From: DTU018 sp003444615
Lineage (GTDB): Bacteria > Bacillota > Syntrophomonadia > Syntrophomonadales > Syntrophomonadaceae
DNA length: 6,152 nucleotides
Direction of reading: 5' to 3'
NCBI GenBank assembly: GCA_049656905.1
Contig: JBASMO010000066.1
Location: forward strand, 1-6,152
Part shown: positions 1 to 4,898 of the stretch, piece by piece
Position numbering within the stretch: the first letter of the stretch is position 1
How the letters are laid out: every line of letters starts with the position of its first letter
The notes under the pieces: model-generated
Seen by the model: only the letters and a program-made list of their open reading frames with translations
What the model was told of the DNA's origin: nothing
Database searches by the model: none
Translations under genes and position numbers: made by a program

Positions 1-24
1 CTGGCCAAACAGATGGAACAATAG
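1..24 (+). CDS. spoVT: SpoVT, C-terminal end (partial)
   Basis: Only the last seven codons and the TAG stop are in the window; they read LAKQMEQ. As I recall it, this matches the end of Bacillus subtilis SpoVT (...FLARQMEQ), and spoVT lies directly before yabM in that genome, as here. SpoVT is an AbrB-type transcription factor with a C-terminal GAF-like domain. It acts in the forespore and tunes sigma-G-dependent gene expression. The call rests on the tail match, the synteny and the terminator that follows; the DNA-binding domain is outside the window. Confidence 0.75.
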   Translation: MAKQMEQ

Positions 25-43
25 ATTACGAAGCAAGAAACAG

Positions 44-62
44 GAGACGATTCTTTCGTCTC
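44..62 (+). other. Small hairpin upstream of the spoVT terminator
   Basis: A perfect 7-bp stem, GAGACGA (44-50) against TCGTCTC (56-62), encloses a TTCTT loop. It sits five bases before the terminator stem. The 3' arm is partly repeated as TCGTCT at 61-66, so the stem could slip. It may help protect the spoVT 3' end or may have no function. Confidence 0.4.
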
Positions 63-66
63 GTCT

Positions 67-93
67 AGAGCGGCCTTTAGCGCCGCTCTTTTT
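67..93 (+). terminator. Rho-independent terminator of spoVT
   Basis: An 8-bp perfect GC-rich stem, AGAGCGGC (67-74) with GCCGCTCT (82-89), has a 7-nt loop and runs into TTTTT (89-93). It lies 43 bases after the spoVT stop and separates spoVT from the flippase gene. Confidence 0.9.
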
Positions 94-121
94 GAGTATC
101 AGGGTCCCTGCCACACAGGTC

Positions 122-202
122 GGGGGGCGGTTCTTCTTGCGCTTTAGTGTAGAGTGTTTCTGGGGCAAGTACAACATGAAAATGCAAGAAGAACCGTCCC
201 CA
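122..202. repeat. REP/MITE-like palindrome 1
   Basis: The arm at 123-140 (GGGGGCGGTTCTTCTTGC) pairs with 184-201 (GCAAGAAGAACCGTCCCC) over 18 bp; the only non-Watson-Crick pair is a G.U at 127/197. Weaker pairing continues inward (143-145 with 179-181, 148-150 with 174-176). No U-tract follows, so it is not a classical terminator. GGGGACGG-type ends resemble small palindromes I recall as common between genes in Clostridia; they are probably mobilised in trans or REP-like. It shares its GGGGRCG end with the palindrome at 5418-5502. Confidence 0.7.
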
Positions 203-211
203 ATAGGTTTG

Positions 212-220
212 TGGTATAAT
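212..220 (+). promoter_or_regulatory. Candidate extended -10 promoter for the flippase gene
   Basis: TGGTATAAT carries the TGN extension plus a consensus TATAAT (215-220), 17 bases before the Shine-Dalgarno. The -35 position (about 192-197, AACCGT) is poor and lies inside the right arm of the palindrome. The call therefore rests on the extended -10 alone. Confidence 0.5.
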
Positions 221-249
221 ATACCTCACGGAAATTGGGGAGGAAGCAA

Positions 250-1806
250 ATGGACAACAGGCAGAATTTTCTGAAAGGGGCCGTAGTCCTAAGTGTAGCC
301 GGAGCCATCAGTAAGGTTCTGGGTGCCCTATACCGCATACCACTGGCCCGTCTCATTGGCGGAGAAGGTATGGGTCTCTATCAGATGGCCTATCCCATAT
401 ATACAACCATTCTATCTTTAGCTACGGCTGGAGTACCGGTTGCTATTTCCGTACTGGTATCGCGCAAGCAAACCCAAGGATTAGCCGGCGACAGCCGCAA
501 GATCTTTCGTGCATCTTTGATAATGCTTTTTTTCTTTGGTATCATTTTGAGCCTGGCAGTAATGGGCAGTGCTCGATTTATAGCCAATCACATTCTGCAC
601 GAGCCCCGAGCTTATTATCCGATTCTGGCGGTAGCTCCGGCCATTTTCTTTGCCGGACTCATGTCAGTTTTCCGGGGCTATTTCCAGGGCCATCAGTCCA
701 TGATACCTACCGCTGTCTCCCAGGTGGTGGAACAGCTATTTCGAGTGACTGCTGTAGTGATTCTGGCGATTATGCTTTTCCCGCGGGGCTTGGAGTATGC
801 GGCTGCCGGCGCTACTTTTGGCGCCGTAGTCGGCGGCGTGGTAGGACTCATCGTTTTGTTTATATATTATGCACGCTTTCGCAGGGAAAGGGCCAAGGAA
901 GAAATAAGCCTGGAGTACAGCGGCACCAGCTCCTGGGAATTGGCTCGTGATGTGGTTAAGCTAGCTGTACCGGTGTCCTTTGGAGCAGTGGTATTGCCAC
1001 TGGTGCAGATGCTGGATGCGGTTATAGTGCCAGGGCGTCTGATGGCCATTAATTATTCAACTTCCCAGGCTACCGCTTTATATGGGCAGCTGTCCGGAAT
1101 GGCTGCAGTATTGATAAGCCTTCCTACCATATTTACCATCGCTATCGCCACCAGTCTGGTGCCGGCGGTAAGTCAGGCACTGGCGCAAAATGACCGGGGA
1201 CTGTTGAATTCCCGTATAAATTATGGACTGCGGGCGGGTATGCTGATTGCCCTGCCCTGCGCGGCGGGTCTTTATATACTGGCCTTTCCCATTTGTGATC
1301 TTCTCTATGCTGCTCCTGAGGCCGGAGTTCCCTTGGAGCCCTTGGCTTTTTCCTGTATAACATTAGCAGCTTTTCAACTCTCCAGTGCTGGACTACAAGG
1401 TATTGGCCGGCCGGAAATAGCTATGCGCCACCTGCTGATCACCGGTGCGTTGAAAGTGTTTTTCAATTACACTCTTACCGCGATGCCCATGCTGAATATC
1501 CGTGGAGCAGCCATTGGTACCGTTTTAGCCTTTACTATAGGCTCTCTGCTCAATATAATCTACTTGCAGCGCCTTACCAAAGTAGGATATGAAGTGGGCC
1601 GCTTGCTAAAAATAACTGTGGTAACGGTATTTATGGCCATAGCCGTCAAATACTCTTATCAGTACCTGGTAGGTATTGATATCCACTCCCACCTGGCCAC
1701 CATAATAGCTATTGTACTGGGGGTAGGTATTTATGGAATCCTGCTGTTTTTGTTCAAGGAACTGGACATGAACATGCTGAAGAGCATTATAAAAGACGTT
1801 AAGTAG
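250..1806 (+). CDS. yabM: SpoVB/YabM-like polysaccharide flippase (MOP superfamily)
   Basis: An integral membrane protein of 518 residues, the usual size for the family. It has long hydrophobic segments throughout, consistent with about 14 membrane helices. The N-terminus (FLKGA at 7-11, a helix, then RIPLARLIGGEGMGLYQMAYP at 29-49) and the loop FRGYFQG (141-147) are typical of SpoVB-type members of the MVF/MATE-like flippases. Relatives move lipid-linked saccharide precursors across the membrane, and SpoVB acts in spore cortex synthesis; the substrate here cannot be read from sequence. ATG 250 is chosen because GGGGAGG (237-243) lies six bases upstream. An in-frame TTG at 235 would overlap that ribosome site. 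Position after spoVT matches B. subtilis yabM; paralogues are common, so the symbol is by synteny. Confidence 0.9.
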   Translation: MDNRQNFLKGAVVLSVAGAISKVLGALYRIPLARLIGGEGMGLYQMAYPIYTTILSLATAGVPVAISVLVSRKQTQGLAGDSRKIFRASLIMLFFFGIILSLAVMGSARFIANHILHEPRAYYPILAVAPAIFFAGLMSVFRGYFQGHQSMIPTAVSQVVEQLFRVTAVVILAIMLFPRGLEYAAAGATFGAVVGGVVGLIVLFIYYARFRRERAKEEISLEYSGTSSWELARDVVKLAVPVSFGAVVLPLVQMLDAVIVPGRLMAINYSTSQATALYGQLSGMAAVLISLPTIFTIAIATSLVPAVSQALAQNDRGLLNSRINYGLRAGMLIALPCAAGLYILAFPICDLLYAAPEAGVPLEPLAFSCITLAAFQLSSAGLQGIGRPEIAMRHLLITGALKVFFNYTLTAMPMLNIRGAAIGTVLAFTIGSLLNIIYLQRLTKVGYEVGRLLKITVVTVFMAIAVKYSYQYLVGIDIHSHLATIIAIVLGVGIYGILLFLFKELDMNMLKSIIKDVK

Positions 1807-1890
1807 GGGACGATGCCCACATCGTCCTGCAAGTTTGCAAAACCGTGATAGAACCCAGGAAAACGGGACCATGTAGGTGTCCTCCCCTGC
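1803..1890. repeat. Degenerate palindrome 2 / local hairpin after the flippase gene
   Basis: Two structures compete. Locally, GGACGATG (1808-1815) pairs perfectly with CATCGTCC (1820-1827) around a 4-nt loop. At larger scale, 1803-1822 can pair with 1871-1890 with 15 Watson-Crick pairs, 3 G.U pairs and 2 mismatches. Neither is followed by a U-run, so it is not a recognisable terminator. The size (about 88 nt) and the GGGGACG near its left end resemble the palindromes at 122-202 and 5418-5502, but the match is weak. It includes the flippase stop codon. Confidence 0.45.
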
Positions 1891-1913
1891 TGTGTGACGA
1901 AAGGATAGGATTT

Positions 1914-2678
1914 ATGGAAACAGGAACTAAAGCCATAGAAGACCTTCTAGCGGTAATGGACCAGCTGTTAAGCCCCCGGGGTTGTCCCTGGGATCGGGAG
2001 CAGACCCATGAAACTCTGGCTCGCTATTTAATTGAAGAATGCTATGAGGTAGTGGAGGCCATTAAAGAAAGGGATATGCAAAAACTCCAGGAAGAGTTAG
2101 GCGATGTACTTTTGCAGGTGGTCTTTCATGCGGCCTTAGCTCAGCGAGCTGGTTATTTTAATTTTGCCGATGTAGCTAGAGGTGTGGAACAGAAAATGAT
2201 CCGCCGTCATCCTCATGTTTTTGCCGACATGAACTTACAAACCAGTGAGGATGTTATGGACCACTGGGAGGGTTTTAAGAAAAAAGAAGGCAAAACCCGG
2301 GTCCTGGATGGCATTCCGGTTATGCTGCCCGCTCTTATGAGAGCGGAAAAGCTGCAGTATAAAGCTGCTCAGGTTGGGTTTGATTGGCCCGAGATAGGGG
2401 GGGCTGTGGAAAAGTTTAAGGAAGAGGTGGACGAGCTGATCCAGGCTCCGGAAGCTGAAATCGAGGAAGAAATAGGAGACATGCTTTTTGCCCTGGTTAA
2501 TGTAGCCCGTTTCAAAGGGGTAGAACCTGAGCAAGCTTTACAAAAATGCAATGACAAGTTCGTGCGCCGTTTCAATTATATTGAGGAGGCCGTAAAAGAC
2601 TCCGGCCACAGTTGGTCAGAGCTGAGCCTAGAAGAATTGGACTACTATTGGAACCAAGCCAAGGAAAAAGGTCTTTAA
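1914..2678 (+). CDS. mazG: MazG nucleoside triphosphate pyrophosphohydrolase
   Basis: A protein of 254 residues with two tandem MazG domains, as in E. coli MazG. MazG hydrolyses (d)NTPs to (d)NMPs and pyrophosphate in the cytoplasm, limiting non-canonical or excess nucleotides. The first domain has CPWDREQTH (24-32) and the metal-binding pattern EECYE (41-45) with EELGD (60-64). RRHPHVF (97-103) is a family signature. The second domain has EEVDE (170-174) with EEIGD (185-189), so the acidic ligands of both halves are intact. ATG 1914 is chosen because AAAGGA (1900-1905) lies eight bases upstream and homology begins there; an in-frame GTG at 1845 would add 23 residues with no MazG similarity. 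Unlike B. subtilis YabN it lacks the N-terminal tetrapyrrole-methylase-type domain. Probably co-transcribed with the flippase gene. Confidence 0.95.
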   Translation: METGTKAIEDLLAVMDQLLSPRGCPWDREQTHETLARYLIEECYEVVEAIKERDMQKLQEELGDVLLQVVFHAALAQRAGYFNFADVARGVEQKMIRRHPHVFADMNLQTSEDVMDHWEGFKKKEGKTRVLDGIPVMLPALMRAEKLQYKAAQVGFDWPEIGGAVEKFKEEVDELIQAPEAEIEEEIGDMLFALVNVARFKGVEPEQALQKCNDKFVRRFNYIEEAVKDSGHSWSELSLEELDYYWNQAKEKGL

Positions 2679-2732
2679 AGATACAGGTTTATAGCTCTAA
2701 ATGTAATAAGAATTAGCAGAAAAAAAGGAATA

Positions 2733-2760
2733 TTGTTAAACACAGCGAATTAGCCATTAT
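2733..2760 (+). promoter_or_regulatory. Weak candidate promoter for hup-rqcP
   Basis: TTGTTA (2733-2738) and CATTAT (2755-2760) are separated by 16 bases, each four of six to the sigma-A consensus. The gap between mazG and hup (2679-2796) has no terminator, so read-through from mazG is also possible. Confidence 0.3.
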
Positions 2761-2780
2761 ATGCCAGAGAAACTAGGGCT

Positions 2781-2787
2781 AAGGAGG
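2781..2787 (+). promoter_or_regulatory. Shine-Dalgarno fixing the TTG start of hup
   Basis: AAGGAGG is a full-strength site nine bases before TTG 2797. It rules out the upstream in-frame ATG at 2761, which it would follow. Confidence 0.85.
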
Positions 2788-2796
2788 GATAGATAT

Positions 2797-3069
2797 TTGA
2801 ATAAGACCGATTTAATTAATGAGGTAGCAGTGAAAACGGGGATGACTAAGAAAGATGTAGAAAAGGTAGTCAACGCATTTTTCAATACTGTCGAAGGAAC
2901 CCTAAAAGAAGGTAATAAGGTACAGTTAATCGGATTTGGAACCTTCGAGGTTCGTAACCGGCAAGCCCGTAAGGGACGCAATCCTCAGACGGGAGAAGAA
3001 ATCAACATACCGGCTACCCGAGTTCCTGCTTTTAAGGCTGGTAAAGCCCTAAAAGACGCTGTCATATAG
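2797..3069 (+). CDS. hup: HU-family DNA-binding protein
   Basis: From the TTG start the product is exactly 90 residues, the canonical HU length. HU is a homodimeric nucleoid protein that bends DNA non-specifically. The N-terminal helices (MNKTDLINEVAVKTGMTKKD) are followed by the family signature GFGTFEVRNRQARKGRNP at 46-63. Arm proline P63 and the basic arm residues R53, R55, R58, K59 and R61 are present. The first residue is encoded by TTG, chosen because AAGGAGG is nine bases upstream and HU homology begins at that codon. Only three bases separate it from rqcP, so the two are almost certainly one transcript. A hup gene at this spot occurs in Clostridia but not in the B. subtilis yab cluster. 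Confidence 0.97.
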   Translation: MNKTDLINEVAVKTGMTKKDVEKVVNAFFNTVEGTLKEGNKVQLIGFGTFEVRNRQARKGRNPQTGEEINIPATRVPAFKAGKALKDAVI

Positions 3070-3072
3070 AAA

Positions 3073-3315
3073 ATGCGTCTTGATAAGTTCCTAAAAGTCT
3101 CCCGTATTATCAAAAGGCGAACGGTAGCCAAAGATTTTGCGGAACATGAACGGGTTATGGTGAACGGAAGAGTGGCCAAGCCCTCTACCAACATAAAAAA
3201 AGGAGATCGCATTACTATTCAGGTAGGCAATCGTACCACGGTTTATGAGGTGTTGGACATCAAAGACAATGTGGCCGCCAGTGAAGCCAAAAACCTATAT
3301 CGCGTAGTAGATTAA
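3073..3315 (+). CDS. rqcP: RqcP (YabO), S4-domain ribosome quality-control factor
   Basis: An 80-residue protein made almost entirely of an S4 RNA-binding domain. RLDKFLKVSRIIKRRTVAKD (2-21) and VNGRVAKPSTNIKKGDRITI (30-49) are close to B. subtilis YabO, now RqcP. In that system RqcP binds obstructed 50S subunits with RqcH and stabilises the P-site tRNA during C-terminal alanine tailing of stalled nascent chains. No good Shine-Dalgarno precedes ATG 3073; with a 3-base gap to the hup stop, translation is probably coupled to hup. A strong terminator follows directly. The general Hsp15/S4 paralogue family is the alternative, but length, sequence and synteny favour RqcP. Confidence 0.93.
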   Translation: MRLDKFLKVSRIIKRRTVAKDFAEHERVMVNGRVAKPSTNIKKGDRITIQVGNRTTVYEVLDIKDNVAASEAKNLYRVVD

Positions 3316-3318
3316 ATT

Positions 3319-3350
3319 ATCGCCCTGACTTTCAGGGCGATTTATTTTTT
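3319..3350 (+). terminator. Rho-independent terminator of hup-rqcP
   Basis: A 10-bp stem, ATCGCCCTGA (3319-3328) with TCAGGGCGAT (3332-3341), has a CTT loop and is followed by a U-tract to 3350. It starts four bases after the rqcP stop and separates the housekeeping pair from the sporulation pair. Confidence 0.93.
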
Positions 3351-3364
3351 AAAGCCTCCAATTG

Positions 3365-3394
3365 GTCATAACCAGACCTTCCTGGGCATATCAA
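3365..3394 (+). promoter_or_regulatory. Candidate sigma-E promoter for yabP-yabQ
   Basis: GTCATAAC (3365-3372) resembles the sigma-E -35 element and CATATCAA (3387-3394) the -10 element (CATA core), with a 14-base spacer. The consensus as I recall it is roughly GKMATATT, 13-15 bases, CATACAAT. It lies between the rqcP terminator and yabP, where mother-cell control is expected from B. subtilis yabP/yabQ. The -10 is only five of eight. Confidence 0.5.
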
Positions 3395-3449
3395 TATAAG
3401 GTAAATGCTGAAATAAATGGGGTTTATCCCTGGATGGGAGGCTGGTACC

Positions 3450-3719
3450 ATGGCCGATCACTCACTTAAACTGGTTAACCGCAATCAGATGGAACTAACT
3501 GGAGTGGTGAATGTGAATACCTTTGATGAGCAGGAAATCGTTCTGGAAACTCAGCAGGGGTTTTTAGGTATTATGGGCGAACAGCTGCACATCACCCTGC
3601 TCAATCTGGATGAAGGCAGAGTAGCCGTAGAAGGAAACGTCAACAGTATTGTATACCGGGAACAGGGCAGTGACATGAGAACCCGCAGCCGCAATATTCT
3701 CAGCCGTCTGCTCAAATAA
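3450..3719 (+). CDS. yabP: YabP, sporulation protein
   Basis: A small YabP-family protein of 89 residues; the B. subtilis protein is about 100. The sequence shows LKLVNRNQMELTGVVNVNTFDE near the N-terminus, in pieces typical of the family: an N-R-x-x-x-x-L-T-G-V motif, an acidic VNTFDE stretch, then Q-G-F-L-G-I-M-G-E. This pattern is shared with the YabP/YqfC family of small mother-cell sporulation proteins. YabP is required for normal spore formation, but its molecular activity is not established. ATG 3450 is chosen from GGGAGG (3436-3441), eight bases upstream; the in-frame ATG 3417 has no such site. yabQ follows 34 bases later, forming a two-gene unit. Confidence 0.92.
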   Translation: MADHSLKLVNRNQMELTGVVNVNTFDEQEIVLETQQGFLGIMGEQLHITLLNLDEGRVAVEGNVNSIVYREQGSDMRTRSRNILSRLLK

Positions 3720-3740
3720 TGACCCAACACCAGGGTTTCG

Positions 3741-3746
3741 AGGAGG
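3741..3746 (+). promoter_or_regulatory. Shine-Dalgarno fixing the TTG start of yabQ
   Basis: AGGAGG lies seven bases before TTG 3754, where YabQ homology begins. No in-frame ATG occurs nearby that would give a full N-terminus. Confidence 0.8.
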
Positions 3747-3753
3747 AATACTG

Positions 3754-4185
3754 TTGTCCGAGCTGCTCTTCCAGATTCAATCCTTTGTGCTCACTATGGT
3801 TCTTGGAGTTGTAGCCGGTATGGTGTTTCAGTTTTATCAGTTGCTGGTGAGACGTGCCCGAGTAGGAAAGTACTCTTTGTATCTAATGGATTTCTTCTTG
3901 TGGATGTTGATGATCCTGTTGATATTTGCCGCCATGCTGTTTATAAACCAGGGGGAAATGCGGGTTTATGTACTGGTGGCCCTAGTTGCTGGCATACTTA
4001 TATATCATCATTATTTAGGGCCAACCATGGAAGCCCCGGTTTCTCGTGGAGCACAGCTTACGATTTCCGCCTTCTCCATCCTGAGCAGTTTAATTAAGCG
4101 GTCCATACGGGCATTAGCCGGCTGGGTCAAAGGCTTGGCCCAAAGGGGGAAAGGGCCACCGCCAACTGACGACGACGGAGAATAA
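3754..4185 (+). CDS. yabQ: YabQ, spore cortex membrane protein
   Basis: A 143-residue membrane protein with hydrophobic segments at roughly 8-30, 43-65, 69-87 and perhaps 97-115. The opening (a long helix ending FQFYQLLVRRAR) and the second segment (DFFLWMLMILLIFAAMLF) fit the YabQ family. In B. subtilis YabQ is made under sigma-E control, sits in forespore-surrounding membrane and is needed for cortex formation. The start is TTG, supported by AGGAGG. The protein is shorter than B. subtilis YabQ (about 210 residues, from memory). It ends in a basic stretch (KGLAQRGKG) followed by an acidic tail (TDDDGE). Its position after yabP makes the identity secure. Confidence 0.9.
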   Translation: MSELLFQIQSFVLTMVLGVVAGMVFQFYQLLVRRARVGKYSLYLMDFFLWMLMILLIFAAMLFINQGEMRVYVLVALVAGILIYHHYLGPTMEAPVSRGAQLTISAFSILSSLIKRSIRALAGWVKGLAQRGKGPPPTDDDGE

Positions 4186-4247
4186 AATAAAAAAAAGCGT
4201 TCTCCGGCAGGAATTACACAATGTTTCCCGAATAAATAGTAGTAAAT

Positions 4248-4279
4248 TTGTCCACAGATTGTGGAAAAGTTGTGGATAA
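4248..4279. promoter_or_regulatory. Cluster of three DnaA-box-like sites
   Basis: Three 9-mers related to the DnaA box TTATCCACA lie within 32 bases: TTGTCCACA at 4248-4256 on the + strand (one mismatch), TTTTCCACA read on the minus strand at 4260-4268 (one mismatch), and a perfect TTATCCACA on the minus strand at 4271-4279. Sites two and three are 11 bp apart start to start, about one helical turn. The third overlaps the weak Shine-Dalgarno (AAGG, 4278-4281) of the next gene. Bound DnaA would sit directly upstream of the HTH-divIC pair. DnaA binding is inferred, not shown. Confidence 0.6.
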
Positions 4280-4291
4280 GGTTCTGTTGAC

Positions 4292-4525
4292 ATGAAGATA
4301 GAAATTCGGGGAGCAGAGAAGCTGAGCTTTCGGGAGCGACAGGTGGTGGCCTTAAAAGAGATGGGCAAAAGCACCGAAGAGATTTCAAAGATTCTCAAGA
4401 TTACTGCCAGCACCATTGCCACCCTGTACAATCGAGCTAGAACGAAAGGATATGAAGTAGTCATCGTGCTTCCCGGTGATGTATTAGGTATCCAGGGCGG
4501 GGAGGATGATGAGCTTGAAGAGTAA
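4292..4525 (+). CDS. Small sigma-70 region-4/LuxR-like HTH protein
   Basis: A 77-residue protein dominated by one helix-turn-helix. The run LSFRERQVVALKEMGKS (11-27), then EEISKILKI (29-37), then TIATLYNRARTKGY (41-54) follows the pattern of sigma-70 region 4 and LuxR-type domains (L-S-x-R-E-x-Q-V, E-I-A-x-x-L, T-V, R-A-R-x-K-G). No region 2, receiver or ligand domain is present, and the C-terminus is acidic (GGEDDELEE). It probably binds DNA or RNA polymerase, but target and function are unknown. ATG 4292 follows a weak AAGG site. The gene overlaps divIC by 20 bases, so the two are likely co-translated. B. subtilis has no equivalent between yabQ and divIC. Confidence 0.8.
   Translation: MKIEIRGAEKLSFRERQVVALKEMGKSTEEISKILKITASTIATLYNRARTKGYEVVIVLPGDVLGIQGGEDDELEE
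4501..4505 (+). promoter_or_regulatory. Shine-Dalgarno of divIC, start ambiguous
   Basis: GGAGG abuts ATG 4506 and is only three bases from ATG 4509, but is an ideal nine bases from the in-frame TTG 4515. TTG starts are used twice elsewhere in this window, so TTG 4515 is a serious alternative. Confidence 0.55.
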
Positions 4526-4802
4526 AAGCAGTACCAAACGACCCTTGCGTCTAATCGGTATCGGCTTACTGTGTACTGTACTGGCGGTAACCCTGGTTCC
4601 AAGAGTTAAAACCGTTTGGGAGCTGAGCCAGCGCAAGCAGGCCTTGTTAGTTGAGAAAGCCCAACTGGAACAACAGCACCAAGCTCTGCAAATTGAGCTG
4701 GAACAGGCTAATTCACCGGAGAACATCGAACGAATAGCCCGGGAGCAATTGGGTATGGTCAAACCGGGGGAACAGCCCCTTATTCCTGTATTAGCGGAAT
4801 AG
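4506..4802 (+). CDS. divIC: DivIC/FtsB-family septum formation protein
   Basis: A bitopic membrane protein of 98 residues. A short basic cytoplasmic end (KSKSSTKRPLR) precedes one membrane segment at about 16-32, then a coiled coil at about 38-68 (heptads rich in L, Q, E and K). The conserved tail ENIERIAREQLGMVKPGE at 72-89 is diagnostic of DivIC/FtsB. DivIC forms a complex with FtsL and DivIB that recruits and activates septal peptidoglycan synthesis. The upstream HTH gene overlaps it by 20 bases. ATG 4506 is the longest choice; ATG 4509 and TTG 4515 are possible, and all give the same domain content. No terminator follows; the next gene has its own promoter. Confidence 0.93.
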   Translation: MMSLKSKSSTKRPLRLIGIGLLCTVLAVTLVPRVKTVWELSQRKQALLVEKAQLEQQHQALQIELEQANSPENIERIAREQLGMVKPGEQPLIPVLAE

Positions 4803-4833
4803 TATTGGAAAAATGCCCTGAGCACTTCATATA

Positions 4834-4862
4834 TTGACTATGAAGGTGGCACAGGATACAAT
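4834..4862 (+). promoter_or_regulatory. Sigma-A-type promoter for the S1-domain gene
   Basis: TTGACT (4834-4839) and TACAAT (4857-4862) are each five of six to consensus and separated by the optimal 17 bases. Transcription would start near 4869, giving a leader of about 30 bases before ATG 4899. Confidence 0.75.
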
Positions 4863-4898
4863 GGACCTAGTATTAATCCGAGGGGGATTCTGTTTTTT

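Noticed and set aside
1845..1913. 23-codon in-frame upstream extension of mazG from GTG
   Set aside because: No ribosome site before GTG 1845, no MazG similarity, overlap with palindrome 2, and a good site in front of ATG 1914.
2405..2413. Single DnaA-box-like TGTGGAAAA
   Set aside because: It is inside mazG coding sequence, isolated, and one such match in this window is expected by chance.
3417..3449. Upstream in-frame ATG for yabP
   Set aside because: The real ribosome site GGGAGG lies inside this extension, eight bases before ATG 3450.
4176..4206. Inverted repeat CGGAGAA/TTCTCCG spanning the yabQ stop, possible terminator
   Set aside because: The loop is 17 A-rich bases and no T-run follows the 3' arm, so termination is unlikely.
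4287..4292. Perfect TTGACA that looks like a -35 element
   Set aside because: It overlaps the ATG of the HTH gene and no -10-like sequence lies 16-18 bases downstream.
4114..4602. Long minus-strand open frame across yabQ, the HTH gene and divIC
   Set aside because: It runs antisense to three recognisable genes, has low-complexity serine and tyrosine runs, and shows no family motif.
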